NCBI GenBank assembly: GCA_947462065.1
Contig: CANHNO010000004.1
Span: 1-41,395, forward strand
Direction: 5' to 3'
From: Burkholderiales bacterium
GTDB lineage: Bacteria; Pseudomonadota; Gammaproteobacteria; Burkholderiales; Burkholderiaceae_C
Length of the DNA: 41,395 bases
Notes under the pieces: generated by a model
What the model saw: the letters and a program-made list of their open reading frames with translations, nothing else
Database searches by the model: none
What the model was told of the DNA's origin: nothing
In this document: piece by piece, positions 19,379 to 27,548 of the stretch
Layout: every line of letters starts with the position of its first letter
Numbering within the stretch: position 1 is the first letter of the stretch
Position numbers and translations under genes: made by a program

Positions 19379-19807
19379 ATGACCGACGTGCAGTTCCACG
19401 TCAATGTGCCTGACCCGGTGCACTACGCGTGTCGACTGCTGCGCAAGGCCCTGCGCCAGGGGGCAAGGCTCGCGGTGACTGGATCGGCTGCAACGCTCGC
19501 CGAACTAGACCGCGCGCTTTGGGTGTTCGAGGCAGATGAGTTCCTGCCGCATGTGAAGCTTGAGGGTGACAAGCTCACTGCCGTGCAGTCGCGCGCTCCG
19601 GTGTGGCTGGTCGAGGATGCTCGCCATGGCACCGCAATGCAGGTGCTGGTGAACATCGGAGCGCCAGTGACGGCTGGTTTCGACGCCTACCCGCGCATCA
19701 TCGAAATCGTGTCCGACAACGACGAGGACCGCAGCGCGGGCCGCCAGCGCTGGCGCGATTACTTGGCACGCGGCTGTGCGCCGGTGAGGCGCGAGGTCAC
19801 CGCTTGA
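19379..19807 (+). CDS. holC: DNA polymerase III subunit chi
   Basis: 142 aa; MTDVQFHVNVPDPVHYACRLLRKALRQGARLAVTG; downstream of pepA. Confidence 0.93.
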   Translation: MTDVQFHVNVPDPVHYACRLLRKALRQGARLAVTGSAATLAELDRALWVFEADEFLPHVKLEGDKLTAVQSRAPVWLVEDARHGTAMQVLVNIGAPVTAGFDAYPRIIEIVSDNDEDRSAGRQRWRDYLARGCAPVRREVTA

Positions 19808-19827
19808 GCGTGCCCACCCTGCCACCC

Positions 19828-20313
19828 ATGCGAGTGCCCACTCTGACCGAGGTGGTCGACTGGCCTCCTGTGCAGCTGGTTGTGGTTGAGGGGACAGCGC
19901 TTGTGCAGCCTCACGCACATGCGGAGGATGCGGTCGAAGTCTGCATCGACGAAGCTGCAGAACTGGCCAGGGCAGAACCGGACGTTGAGCCCCCGAACGA
20001 GCCCACGCCGTCCCTGGCTGACGTGCCGATGAGCGACGCACCTCTCCACGAGCCGCCGCCTACGCCACAGATCGATGAAGCAGCGCTGGCCCGGCGCATC
20101 TTCACCGACCTGCAGCACCAGATCGATTCGATGCTGGACCAGCAGCTCCGCGTGGCGATGCAGCCGCTGCTGAACCGCCTGGCCGACACATTTGCGCTGC
20201 AGGCGCGTGAGGAATTGGCATCGGCCTTGCGTGACATGGTGGCGCTGGCGGTGTCACGCGAGATGATTCGGTTGCGTGCTGCAGCGCCGCCCAGCGACTC
20301 AGCTGGCCCCTGA
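19828..20313 (+). CDS. Hypothetical protein (about 161 aa)
   Basis: In-frame ATG at 19828; helical C-terminus IDEAALARRIFTDLQHQIDSMLDQQLRVAMQPLLNRLADTFALQAREELASAL; close behind holC. Confidence 0.65.
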   Translation: MRVPTLTEVVDWPPVQLVVVEGTALVQPHAHAEDAVEVCIDEAAELARAEPDVEPPNEPTPSLADVPMSDAPLHEPPPTPQIDEAALARRIFTDLQHQIDSMLDQQLRVAMQPLLNRLADTFALQAREELASALRDMVALAVSREMIRLRAAAPPSDSAGP

Positions 20314-20356
20314 AGCCGCCGTGCAGACCTCTTACTTTTTCTCGTGGATGGATGAC

Positions 20357-21511
20357 ATGCGAACCCAACAGAACATGCGGATGCTCGCGCTAGCGGCGGC
20401 CCTGACGGTAGCCTTCTCCGGACCGGCTTGCGCGCAGGAATTGGTCGTCAAGATCGGGCATGTCGGACCGATCAGTGGTCCGGACGCCCACCTGGGCAAG
20501 GACAACGAGCTTGGCGCCAAGATGGCCATCGACGAGCTGAACGCCAAGGGCATGGTCATTGGCGGCAAGAAGGCTAAGTTTGTCCTGCTCGCTGAGGACG
20601 ATGCGTCCGATCCGAAGCAGGGCACGGCCGTCGCGCAGAAGCTGGTCGATTCCAATGTCAACGGCGTCATTGGTCACCTGAATTCAGGCACGTCGATCCC
20701 CGCGTCAAAGATCTACAGCGATGCCGGCATCCCGCAGATCTCGCCCTCGTCGACCAATCCGAAGTTCACCCGGCAGGGCTACAAGACCACCTTCCGTGTG
20801 GTCGCGGACGATGTGCACCTGGGCAGCACCTTGGGCCGCTATGCGTCGCAGACGATCAAAGGCAAATCGATTGCCGTCATCGACGACCGCACTGCCTACG
20901 GCCAGGGCGTCGCCGAGGAATTCGAGAAGGGCGTGGCTGCCAGCGGCGGCAAGGTCACCGGCCGTCAGTTCACCACCAGCAAGGAGACCAACTTCACGTC
21001 GATCCTGACCGCCATCAAGTCAGGCAAGCCCGATGTGGTGTTCTACGGCGGCATGGACTCGGTGGCCGGGCCGATGCTGCGCCAGATGAAGCAGTTGGGC
21101 ATTACTGCCACCTTCATGGGTGGCGACGGCCTGTGCACCGCGGCCTTGCCGGGCCTGTCGGCCGGGGCGATGAGTGACGGGCAGGTGGTGTGCGCCGAGG
21201 CGGGTGGCGTGGTGGGCGAACAGAAGAAGGCCCTGGATGAGTTCCGCGTCGCCTTCAAGAAGAAGTTCAACGTTGAGGTACAGCTCTATGCGCCCTACGT
21301 CTACGACTCGGTCAACTTGATGGTCGCCGCGATGGTCAAGGCCGGCTCGGCCGACCCGGCCAAGTACCTGGCGACGCTGGCGAAAACCGACGGCTACAAG
21401 GGCGTGACCGGCACGATTTCTTTCGATAGCAAGGGCGACATCAAGAACGGTGCACTGACGCTGTACACCTACAAGGGCGGTGTGCGCGAGCAGATTGCGG
21501 TGGTGCGCTGA
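20357..21511 (+). CDS. Branched-chain amino acid ABC transporter substrate-binding protein (LivJ/LivK-like)
   Basis: Signal peptide MRTQQNMRMLALAAALTVAFSGPACAQ then VVKIGHVGPISGPDAHLGKDNELGAKMAIDELN, periplasmic binding protein type 1. Confidence 0.93.
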   Translation: MRTQQNMRMLALAAALTVAFSGPACAQELVVKIGHVGPISGPDAHLGKDNELGAKMAIDELNAKGMVIGGKKAKFVLLAEDDASDPKQGTAVAQKLVDSNVNGVIGHLNSGTSIPASKIYSDAGIPQISPSSTNPKFTRQGYKTTFRVVADDVHLGSTLGRYASQTIKGKSIAVIDDRTAYGQGVAEEFEKGVAASGGKVTGRQFTTSKETNFTSILTAIKSGKPDVVFYGGMDSVAGPMLRQMKQLGITATFMGGDGLCTAALPGLSAGAMSDGQVVCAEAGGVVGEQKKALDEFRVAFKKKFNVEVQLYAPYVYDSVNLMVAAMVKAGSADPAKYLATLAKTDGYKGVTGTISFDSKGDIKNGALTLYTYKGGVREQIAVVR

Positions 21512-21531
21512 ATCGGCTGTCACCCAAAGGG

Positions 21532-21556
21532 AAAGGGCACCGCTGTGTGCCCTTTT
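21532..21556. terminator. Rho-independent terminator (probably bidirectional)
   Basis: AAAGGGCAC-cgctgt-GTGCCCTTTT in the convergent gap between the binding protein and the lipoprotein. Confidence 0.85.
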
Positions 21557-21576
21557 CTGGCCATCGACCGATGGGG

Positions 21577-21888
21577 TTACTTGCTCGTGTTTTGTATCAA
21601 GCCAGCAGCTTCCTGCCGCAACTGCACCGACTTCTGATCAATCGCATCCAGCTCAGCGCTGGGCTCCTTGACGCTGTCCTTGGCCTTCAGATAAGCCGCC
21701 TGCCACTCCATCGAATTGCACTCGGGGATTCCGGCGTCGCCTTGCTGCGCCTTCATGTGATCGACGCACTTCTGCAGTGCTGCGTTCATCTTGTTGCCGG
21801 CAGCGACGGCGTCGCCAACCCGATCGCAGGCCGACAGCATCAATGCCATGACCACAATGAAGATGCTTTTCAAGGTTGGGCTCCGCAT
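21577..21888 (-). CDS. Small lipoprotein, hypothetical
   Basis: MRSPTLKSIFIVVMALMLSAC lipobox; the start may be TTG at 21873 (see findings). Confidence 0.75.
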   Translation of the reverse strand: MRSPTLKSIFIVVMALMLSACDRVGDAVAAGNKMNAALQKCVDHMKAQQGDAGIPECNSMEWQAAYLKAKDSVKEPSAELDAIDQKSVQLRQEAAGLIQNTSK

Positions 21889-21889
21889 G

Positions 21890-21913
21890 TAAAAACAGGC
21901 CCGAAGGCCCGTG
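21890..21913 (-). terminator. Rho-independent terminator downstream of tRNA-Ser
   Basis: Minus strand ACACGGGCC-TTCG-GGCCTGTTTTTA: GC stem, TTCG loop, T-run. Confidence 0.85.
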
Positions 21914-21925
21914 TTCACTGGTTGT

Positions 21926-22017
<92 letters not shown>

Positions 22018-22081
22018 GAAGCCATAGAGTTTAGCCGACGGGCTGGCCCGCGACCTTCGGGGAGAACGGTCTCAATTGTGA

Positions 22082-22297
22082 TCAGCGCGGCGTGAACGCT
22101 GCCTTGACTTCCGCAGGGAGCGAATCGAAGTCGTCTTCCCGCACCTGCAGGCCGCATTTCAAGTCGCTAGACGAGTCGAACCAACCGCGCAGGTCCGACA
22201 CCGTGTCCTGGAAAGCGCCGTCAGTGCCTGAGGGTGTTGCGCCGGGCCGGGCCGTGGAGTCCGATGCTGTGGGGCGAAGGAAAGGAAACGGCCGCAT
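22082..22297 (-). CDS. Small hypothetical protein (71 aa)
   Basis: ORF between tRNA-Ser and the DUF2237-like gene; C-terminus RGWFDSSSDLKCGLQVREDDFDSLPAEVKAAF looks coding. Confidence 0.55.
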   Translation of the reverse strand: MRPFPFLRPTASDSTARPGATPSGTDGAFQDTVSDLRGWFDSSSDLKCGLQVREDDFDSLPAEVKAAFTPR

Positions 22298-22466
22298 GGC
22301 AATCCTTTGACGAGGTGCCTGAATTTGCGTGGTGAACGACGGTTCATCCCGTTTCGGGACACCCCCAATCTAGCGACATCAGCGGATGAGCAACACCCCG
22401 TGAATCGGTGGTGGGCGCTGCGCGGCTTGGGTCTCATTTGTGCACTGCATCACGCAGATTCGGGAT

Positions 22467-22832
22467 TCAGCGTGACCCTAGCGCATGGGCCTCCAGGGTG
22501 GCCAGCGGCACATGATCGAGTGCCTTGCGGTGTGTGCTCTCCAGCACTACCGGCGGCGCGACGCCGGCCTTCAGTGCTTCGGCCCAGCGCGAGACGCACA
22601 GGCACCATCGGTCGCCGGGCTTCAAGCCGGCGAAGCGGTACTCGGGGTGCGGCGTGACGAGGTCGTTGCCGCGCTCCAACGAAAACGCCAGGAATTCCGC
22701 GGTGACCTTGGCGCACACCACATGCGTGCCCAGATCGTCTGACCGAGTCTTGCAGCAGCCATCTCGGAAGAAGCCGGTCAGCGGGTCGTAGGAGCAGGGT
22801 ACAAGCTCGGTGCCGAGGACGTTCAAGGCCAT
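22467..22832 (-). CDS. DUF2237-family protein
   Basis: NVLGTELVPCSYDPLTGFFRDGCCKTRSDDLGTHVVCAKVTAEFLAFSLERGNDLVTPHPEYRFAGLKPGDRWCLCVSRW. Confidence 0.9.
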   Translation of the reverse strand: MALNVLGTELVPCSYDPLTGFFRDGCCKTRSDDLGTHVVCAKVTAEFLAFSLERGNDLVTPHPEYRFAGLKPGDRWCLCVSRWAEALKAGVAPPVVLESTHRKALDHVPLATLEAHALGSR

Positions 22833-22835
22833 GAT

Positions 22836-23753
22836 TCAGTTTGCTCCCGGGGGCTTGGATTTCAGCAGCGCCATCGCGGTGCCGATCAGCGCCGACACCT
22901 CGCTCATGTTGCCGGGCACGATCATCGTGTTGTTCTTCTGCGCCAGCTGCGCGTACGCCTCGACGGCCTTCTCGGCCACCTTCAACTGCACCGCCTGCTC
23001 GCCGCCGGGAGAACGGATGGCTTCGGCGATCTTGCGGATGGCTTCGGCGCTGGCCTCCGCCACCGCCAAGATGGCCGAAGCCTCGCCTTGGGCCTGGTTG
23101 ATCTCGGCCTGACGCTGGCCTTCCGATCGTGCGATGAAGGCTTCGCGCTCGCCTGTCGCGATGTTGATCTGCTCCTGCTTGCGGCCTTCGGAGGCGGCGA
23201 TCAGCGCGCGCTTCTCGCGCTCGGCGGTGATCTGCGCCTGCATGCTGCGCAAGATCTCCGCCGGAGGTGTCAGATCCTTGATTTCGTAGCGCAGCACCTT
23301 CACGCCCCAGTTGGCGGCGGCTTCGTCAAGCGCGTTGACGACCGAGGCGTTGATGGTGTCGCGCTCCTCGAAGGTCTTGTCGAGTTCCATCTTGCCGATG
23401 ACCGAGCGCAGTAGCGTCTGCGCCAACTGCGTGATGGCGAAGATGTAGTTGCTCGACCCGTAACTTGCGCGCATCGGGTCGGTGATCTGGAAATAGATGA
23501 TCCCGTCGACCTGAAGCTGCGTGTTGTCACGGGTGATGCAGACTTGGCTGGGCACGTCGAGCGGCACCTCTTTCAGGGAATGCTTGTAGGCCACCCGCTC
23601 GATGAAAGGCACGACGAACTTCAGTCCCGGGGTCAGCGTGCGGTCGTACTTGCCCAGCCGCTCAACGACCCAGGCGTGCTGCTGCGGCACGATCTTGAAG
23701 GTCTGCGAAATGAAGATGACCGCGATGACGGCGAGGACGATGGCAAGTTCCAT
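22836..23753 (-). CDS. SPFH/band-7 domain protein (stomatin-like, QmcA-type)
   Basis: 305 aa; IVPQQHAWVVERLGKYDRTLTPGLKFVVPFIERVAYKHSLKE. Confidence 0.95.
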   Translation of the reverse strand: MELAIVLAVIAVIFISQTFKIVPQQHAWVVERLGKYDRTLTPGLKFVVPFIERVAYKHSLKEVPLDVPSQVCITRDNTQLQVDGIIYFQITDPMRASYGSSNYIFAITQLAQTLLRSVIGKMELDKTFEERDTINASVVNALDEAAANWGVKVLRYEIKDLTPPAEILRSMQAQITAEREKRALIAASEGRKQEQINIATGEREAFIARSEGQRQAEINQAQGEASAILAVAEASAEAIRKIAEAIRSPGGEQAVQLKVAEKAVEAYAQLAQKNNTMIVPGNMSEVSALIGTAMALLKSKPPGAN

Positions 23754-23789
23754 GGGGTGCTTTTCAGATGACGCAATGAGGTTGACGAA

Positions 23790-24254
23790 TCAGGGCGGCG
23801 AACTTGGCGCTGACGCAGCCTGCGTGTGCGAAAGCGGAGCCAGCACCAGCCAGTTGCCTTCGACCGCGATCACTTGATGCGCGCCCGGGACGACAGCGCA
23901 GCCGGGCTGCAGGCGTGCCGTCCAGCCACTGCCGCGGTAGGTGACACGGGCTGTGCGGTCTGTGCCCCATTTGGTCACGTGCACGGATTCACCGATGTCC
24001 AGGTTGACATCGCGGTTCTCGCGCGCCGGAAGGCTGTGCGGATGTCGCTTGCGCGACCAGTGCCACAACGCGGTGGCGCCGCTTCCGACGATCGCGGCCA
24101 CTGCGATCTGCGCCGCTCCGCTCAAGCCGATATGGGCAGCCATGGCCCCGCTGGCCAGACCGAGCGCAATCATCAGCAGGTAGAAGGTGCCGGTGCCCAG
24201 TTCAAACGCCACGGCGACGCCTGCTGCGATCCACCAGAACGTGGCCTGTGTCAT
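23790..24254 (-). CDS. NfeD-family protein
   Basis: TM N-terminus plus OB-fold C-terminus (WGTDRTARVTYRGSGWTARL); upstream of the SPFH gene, the usual partner. Confidence 0.88.
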   Translation of the reverse strand: MTQATFWWIAAGVAVAFELGTGTFYLLMIALGLASGAMAAHIGLSGAAQIAVAAIVGSGATALWHWSRKRHPHSLPARENRDVNLDIGESVHVTKWGTDRTARVTYRGSGWTARLQPGCAVVPGAHQVIAVEGNWLVLAPLSHTQAASAPSSPP

Positions 24255-24262
24255 GTCGATCT

Positions 24263-24279
24263 CGCCTTCAGCGAAGGCG
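24263..24279 (-). promoter_or_regulatory. Hairpin CGCCTTC-GCT-GAAGGCG just upstream of the nfeD start
   Basis: Perfect 7-bp stem, 3-nt loop; its 3' arm contains a Shine-Dalgarno-like GAAGG 10 nt before ATG 24254. Confidence 0.45.
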
Positions 24280-24425
24280 GAATTGAAGATATTCGACTCA
24301 GTGTAGTTCGCGCTCGACGGTCACTGTGCGGCATGGACTGAACTTGGCCGCAGTGCGGCGTGGTCTTTTGGTCACGGCAACGCCCTAAACTTCGCGCTCC
24401 CTCCACGCTGCCCACTGGGACTGCC

Positions 24426-26687
24426 ATGCTGCGATTTCGCTTTCCGATCGTGATCATTGACGAGGACTACCGCTCGGAAAACACTTCTGGTCTGGGCATC
24501 CGTGCGCTTGCGCAGGCCATCGAGAAGGAAGGCTTTGAGGTGCTGGGCGCCACGAGCTATGGCGACCTGAGCCAGTTCGCGCAGCAGCAAAGCCGCGCCA
24601 GCGCCTTCATCCTGTCGATCGACGATGAAGAGTTCACGCCTGGTCCCGAGCTCGACCCAGCGGTGCTGAACCTTCGCAAGTTCATCGAGGAGATCCGCTT
24701 CAAGAACGCCGACATCCCGATCTACATCTATGGCGAGACGCGCACCTCGCAACACATCCCGAATGACATCCTGCGCGAGCTGCACGGCTTCATCCACATG
24801 TTCGAGGACACTCCGGAGTTCGTGGCTCGCCACATCATCCGTGAGGCCAAGAGCTACCTGGGTGGCTTGCCGCCGCCGTTCTTCAAGGCGCTGATGGACT
24901 ATGCGCAGGACGGCTCGTACTCCTGGCACTGCCCCGGCCACAGCGGCGGCGTGGCGTTCCTGAAGAGCCCGGTCGGCCAGATGTTTCACCAGTTCTTCGG
25001 CGAGAACATGCTCCGAGCCGATGTGTGCAATGCAGTCGAGGAACTGGGTCAACTGCTCGACCACAACGGCGCCATCGGTGCGTCGGAACGCAATGCAGCG
25101 CGCATCTTCAATGCCGACCACTGCTTCTTCGTCACCAATGGCACCAGCACCAGCAACAAGATGGTCTGGCACCACACGGTGGCGCCGGGCGATGTGGTGG
25201 TGGTCGACCGCAATTGCCACAAATCTATCCTGCACGCCATCATCATGACCGGCGCGGTGCCAGTGTTTCTGCGGCCCACGCGCAATCACTACGGGATCAT
25301 CGGGCCGATTCCCGAGTCCGAGTTCTCGCCCGACGCAATCCGCGAGAAGATCGCCGCGAATCCGCTGCTCAAGGGTGTCAACGCGAAGACGGTGAAGCCG
25401 CGCATCCTCACGCTGACGCAGAGCACATACGACGGCGTGCTCTACAACACCGAGACCATCAAGCACGAGCTCGATGGCTACATCGACACGCTGCATTTCG
25501 ACGAAGCCTGGCTACCGCATGCGGCCTTCCACCGTTTCTATGGCAGCTACCACGCGATGGGCAAGAAGCGCGCGCGGCCGAAGGATCAGATCGTCTTCGC
25601 GACGCAGTCCACGCACAAGCTGCTGGCCGGCATCAGCCAGGCCAGCCAGGTTCTGGTGCAGGACGCGGTCGATCGCAAGCTTGACCGCCACCTGTTCAAT
25701 GAGGCGTATTTGATGCACACCAGCACCAGCCCTCAGTACGCGATCATCGCCAGCTGCGATGTGGCAGCAGCCATGATGGAGGCGCCAGGAGGGCCTGCCC
25801 TGGTCGAGGAAAGCATCAGCGAAGCGCTCGATTTCCGCCGTGCGATGCGCAAGGTCGACAAGGAGTTCGGCAAGGATTGGTGGTTCAAGGTCTGGGGCCC
25901 GGATAAGCTGTGTGCCGAGGGCATCGGCAAGAGCGACGACTGGGTGCTGAAGGCGGGCGACAAGTGGCACGGCTTTGGCGACCTCGCCGAGGGCTTCAAT
26001 CTGCTCGATCCGATCAAGAGCACCGTGATCACGCCGGGGCTCGACATGTCGGGCAAGTTCGCCAAGACAGGCATCCCTGCCTCCATCGTCACCAAGTACT
26101 TGGCCGAGCACGGCATCGTGGTCGAGAAGACCGGGCTGTACTCCTTCTTCATCATGTTCACCATCGGCATCACCAAGGGCCGCTGGAACACGATGGTGAC
26201 CGCGCTGCAGCAGTTCAAGGACGACTACGACCGCAACCTGCCGATGTGGAAGATGCTCCCGGAGTTCGTTGCCAAGTACCCGCGCTACGAGCGGATGGGG
26301 CTGCGCGACCTGTGCCAGAGCATCCACGCGATGTACGCCAAGGGCGACATCGCGCGCCTGACCACCGAGATGTACCTGTCCGACCTGCAGCCGGCGATGA
26401 AGCCGAGTGACGCCTACGCCTGCATCGCGCACCGCAAGACCGAACGGGTCGAGATCGAAGCGCTGGAAGGCCGCATCACCACGACGCTGCTGACGCCATA
26501 CCCGCCGGGCATCCCGCTGCTGATCCCGGGCGAGGTGTTCAACAAGAAAATCGTCGATTACCTGCGCTTCACCCGCGACTTCAACGCGGCCTTCCCGGGC
26601 TTTGACACCGATGTGCACGGACTGGTCGAGGAAGAGATCGAAGGTGGGGGCAAGCGCTACGGGATCGACTGCGTTCGGGAAGACTGA
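24426..26687 (+). CDS. Class-I Orn/Lys/Arg decarboxylase (PLP fold type I)
   Basis: N-terminal wing domain (MLRFRFPIVIIDEDYRSENTSG), PLP-lysine motif ATQSTHKLLAGISQAS, ornithine/lysine/arginine decarboxylase C-terminal domain. Substrate not resolved. Confidence 0.95.
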   Translation: MLRFRFPIVIIDEDYRSENTSGLGIRALAQAIEKEGFEVLGATSYGDLSQFAQQQSRASAFILSIDDEEFTPGPELDPAVLNLRKFIEEIRFKNADIPIYIYGETRTSQHIPNDILRELHGFIHMFEDTPEFVARHIIREAKSYLGGLPPPFFKALMDYAQDGSYSWHCPGHSGGVAFLKSPVGQMFHQFFGENMLRADVCNAVEELGQLLDHNGAIGASERNAARIFNADHCFFVTNGTSTSNKMVWHHTVAPGDVVVVDRNCHKSILHAIIMTGAVPVFLRPTRNHYGIIGPIPESEFSPDAIREKIAANPLLKGVNAKTVKPRILTLTQSTYDGVLYNTETIKHELDGYIDTLHFDEAWLPHAAFHRFYGSYHAMGKKRARPKDQIVFATQSTHKLLAGISQASQVLVQDAVDRKLDRHLFNEAYLMHTSTSPQYAIIASCDVAAAMMEAPGGPALVEESISEALDFRRAMRKVDKEFGKDWWFKVWGPDKLCAEGIGKSDDWVLKAGDKWHGFGDLAEGFNLLDPIKSTVITPGLDMSGKFAKTGIPASIVTKYLAEHGIVVEKTGLYSFFIMFTIGITKGRWNTMVTALQQFKDDYDRNLPMWKMLPEFVAKYPRYERMGLRDLCQSIHAMYAKGDIARLTTEMYLSDLQPAMKPSDAYACIAHRKTERVEIEALEGRITTTLLTPYPPGIPLLIPGEVFNKKIVDYLRFTRDFNAAFPGFDTDVHGLVEEEIEGGGKRYGIDCVRED

Positions 26688-26720
26688 CACCAGCCGGACC
26701 GAGTCCGCAGACGTTCCGAT

Positions 26721-26726
26721 AGGAGG
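26721..26726 (+). promoter_or_regulatory. Consensus Shine-Dalgarno AGGAGG of the VOC gene
   Basis: AGGAGG 6 nt upstream of ATG 26733. Confidence 0.75.
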
Positions 26727-26732
26727 GTGTAC

Positions 26733-27155
26733 ATGTTCACCTACGTCTGTCTCGGTACCAACGACCTGCCACGTGCGGTCGCGTTCTACGACCCAGTGAT
26801 GGCGGCCCTTGGCCAGCAGCGTTGCGACACCAGCAGCGAACCCGACTGGGACGGTTGGGTCGGCTGGGGCACCTACATCGACGAAGGGCGCATCGAGGTG
26901 GCACTGTGGTTGTGCGAGCCGTTCAACGGCCAGCCTGCTGGCGTCGGGAATGGAACGATGGTCGCGTTCGCTGCCAGGTCATGGGAACAGGTGCAGGCGT
27001 TCCACCAAGAGGCCTTGGCCCACGGCGGAACCTCCGAAGGTGAACCAGGCTTGCGCGTTCACTACGGCCCCGACTTCTATGCAGCCTATGTGCGCGATCC
27101 GGATGGCCACAAGCTGGCCGCGGTGTGTCGCGGCGCCCGATCGCCGGTGGTCTGA
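26733..27155 (+). CDS. VOC-family (glyoxalase/bleomycin resistance-like) protein
   Basis: MFTYVCLGTNDLPRAVAFYDPVMAALG...FYAAYVRDPDGHKLAAVCR; ATG 26733 has an AGGAGG SD. Confidence 0.92.
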   Translation: MFTYVCLGTNDLPRAVAFYDPVMAALGQQRCDTSSEPDWDGWVGWGTYIDEGRIEVALWLCEPFNGQPAGVGNGTMVAFAARSWEQVQAFHQEALAHGGTSEGEPGLRVHYGPDFYAAYVRDPDGHKLAAVCRGARSPVV

Positions 27156-27185
27156 CCGAGTCCCAAATCCTTGAAGTCAGCGCGT

Positions 27186-27314
27186 GAGCGCTGTGGCGGG
27201 CCACTGTGTTGCGTTCATGTCCTCCGGGCCGGTTCACCCGCCATTCGCTTCGGCTGAATTTCCGCCGGCCCTCCCCCTTTACTTCACTCCACACAGCGAC
27301 CCACCACAGCGCTC
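27186..27314 (-). repeat. Left copy of a structured intergenic element (element sense on minus strand)
   Basis: 24-nt outer arms 27186-27209 / 27291-27314; conserved blocks 27216-27232 (CATGTCCTCCGGGCCGG) and 27265-27285 (CCGGCCCTCCCCCTTTACTTC) separated by 32 nt. Confidence 0.88.
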
Positions 27315-27372
27315 CAACAATCACCGAAGTGTTCGGGGTTTGAAGGCCCAGCATGCGACAGCGGTGCTGGCC

Positions 27373-27499
27373 GCCGAGGGCGTGGGGTGACCGGCGTAGC
27401 GAAGTAAAGGGGGAGGGCCGGATGGGTCTTGCCGGAAACGCTCGGATCGTGATCCGGCCCGGAGGACATGAGCGAAGCCGGTCACCCCGCGCCCTCGGC
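27373..27499 (+). repeat. Right copy of the same structured intergenic element, inverted
   Basis: 23-nt outer arms 27373-27395 / 27477-27499; conserved blocks 27401-27421 (GAAGTAAAGGGGGAGGGCCGG) and 27454-27470 (CCGGCCCGGAGGACATG) separated by 32 nt; exact reverse complements of the left-copy blocks. Confidence 0.88.
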
Positions 27500-27548
27500 A
27501 GCCTCTCAAAGCCGAGACTGCGTAAGACGCGACGGTGAGATCAGCCGA

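Noticed and set aside
24372-25496. 374-aa and 392-aa (25512-26690) minus-strand ORFs
   Set aside because: Shadow ORFs of the decarboxylase coding sequence.
27461-27470. GGAGGACATG in both repeat copies as a ribosome-binding site plus start codon
   Set aside because: Only 2 nt between GGAGG and ATG, and the downstream frames of the two copies differ in sequence and length.
27186-27499. CRISPR array
   Set aside because: Only two copies, in opposite orientation, with long stems; no direct-repeat periodicity and no cas genes.
27184-27509. Small ORFs 27184-27390 (+), 27284-27469 (-), 27321-27509 (-) sharing MSSGP...PALPLYF
   Set aside because: The shared peptide is produced by the noncoding conserved blocks of the inverted repeat; spurious ORFs.
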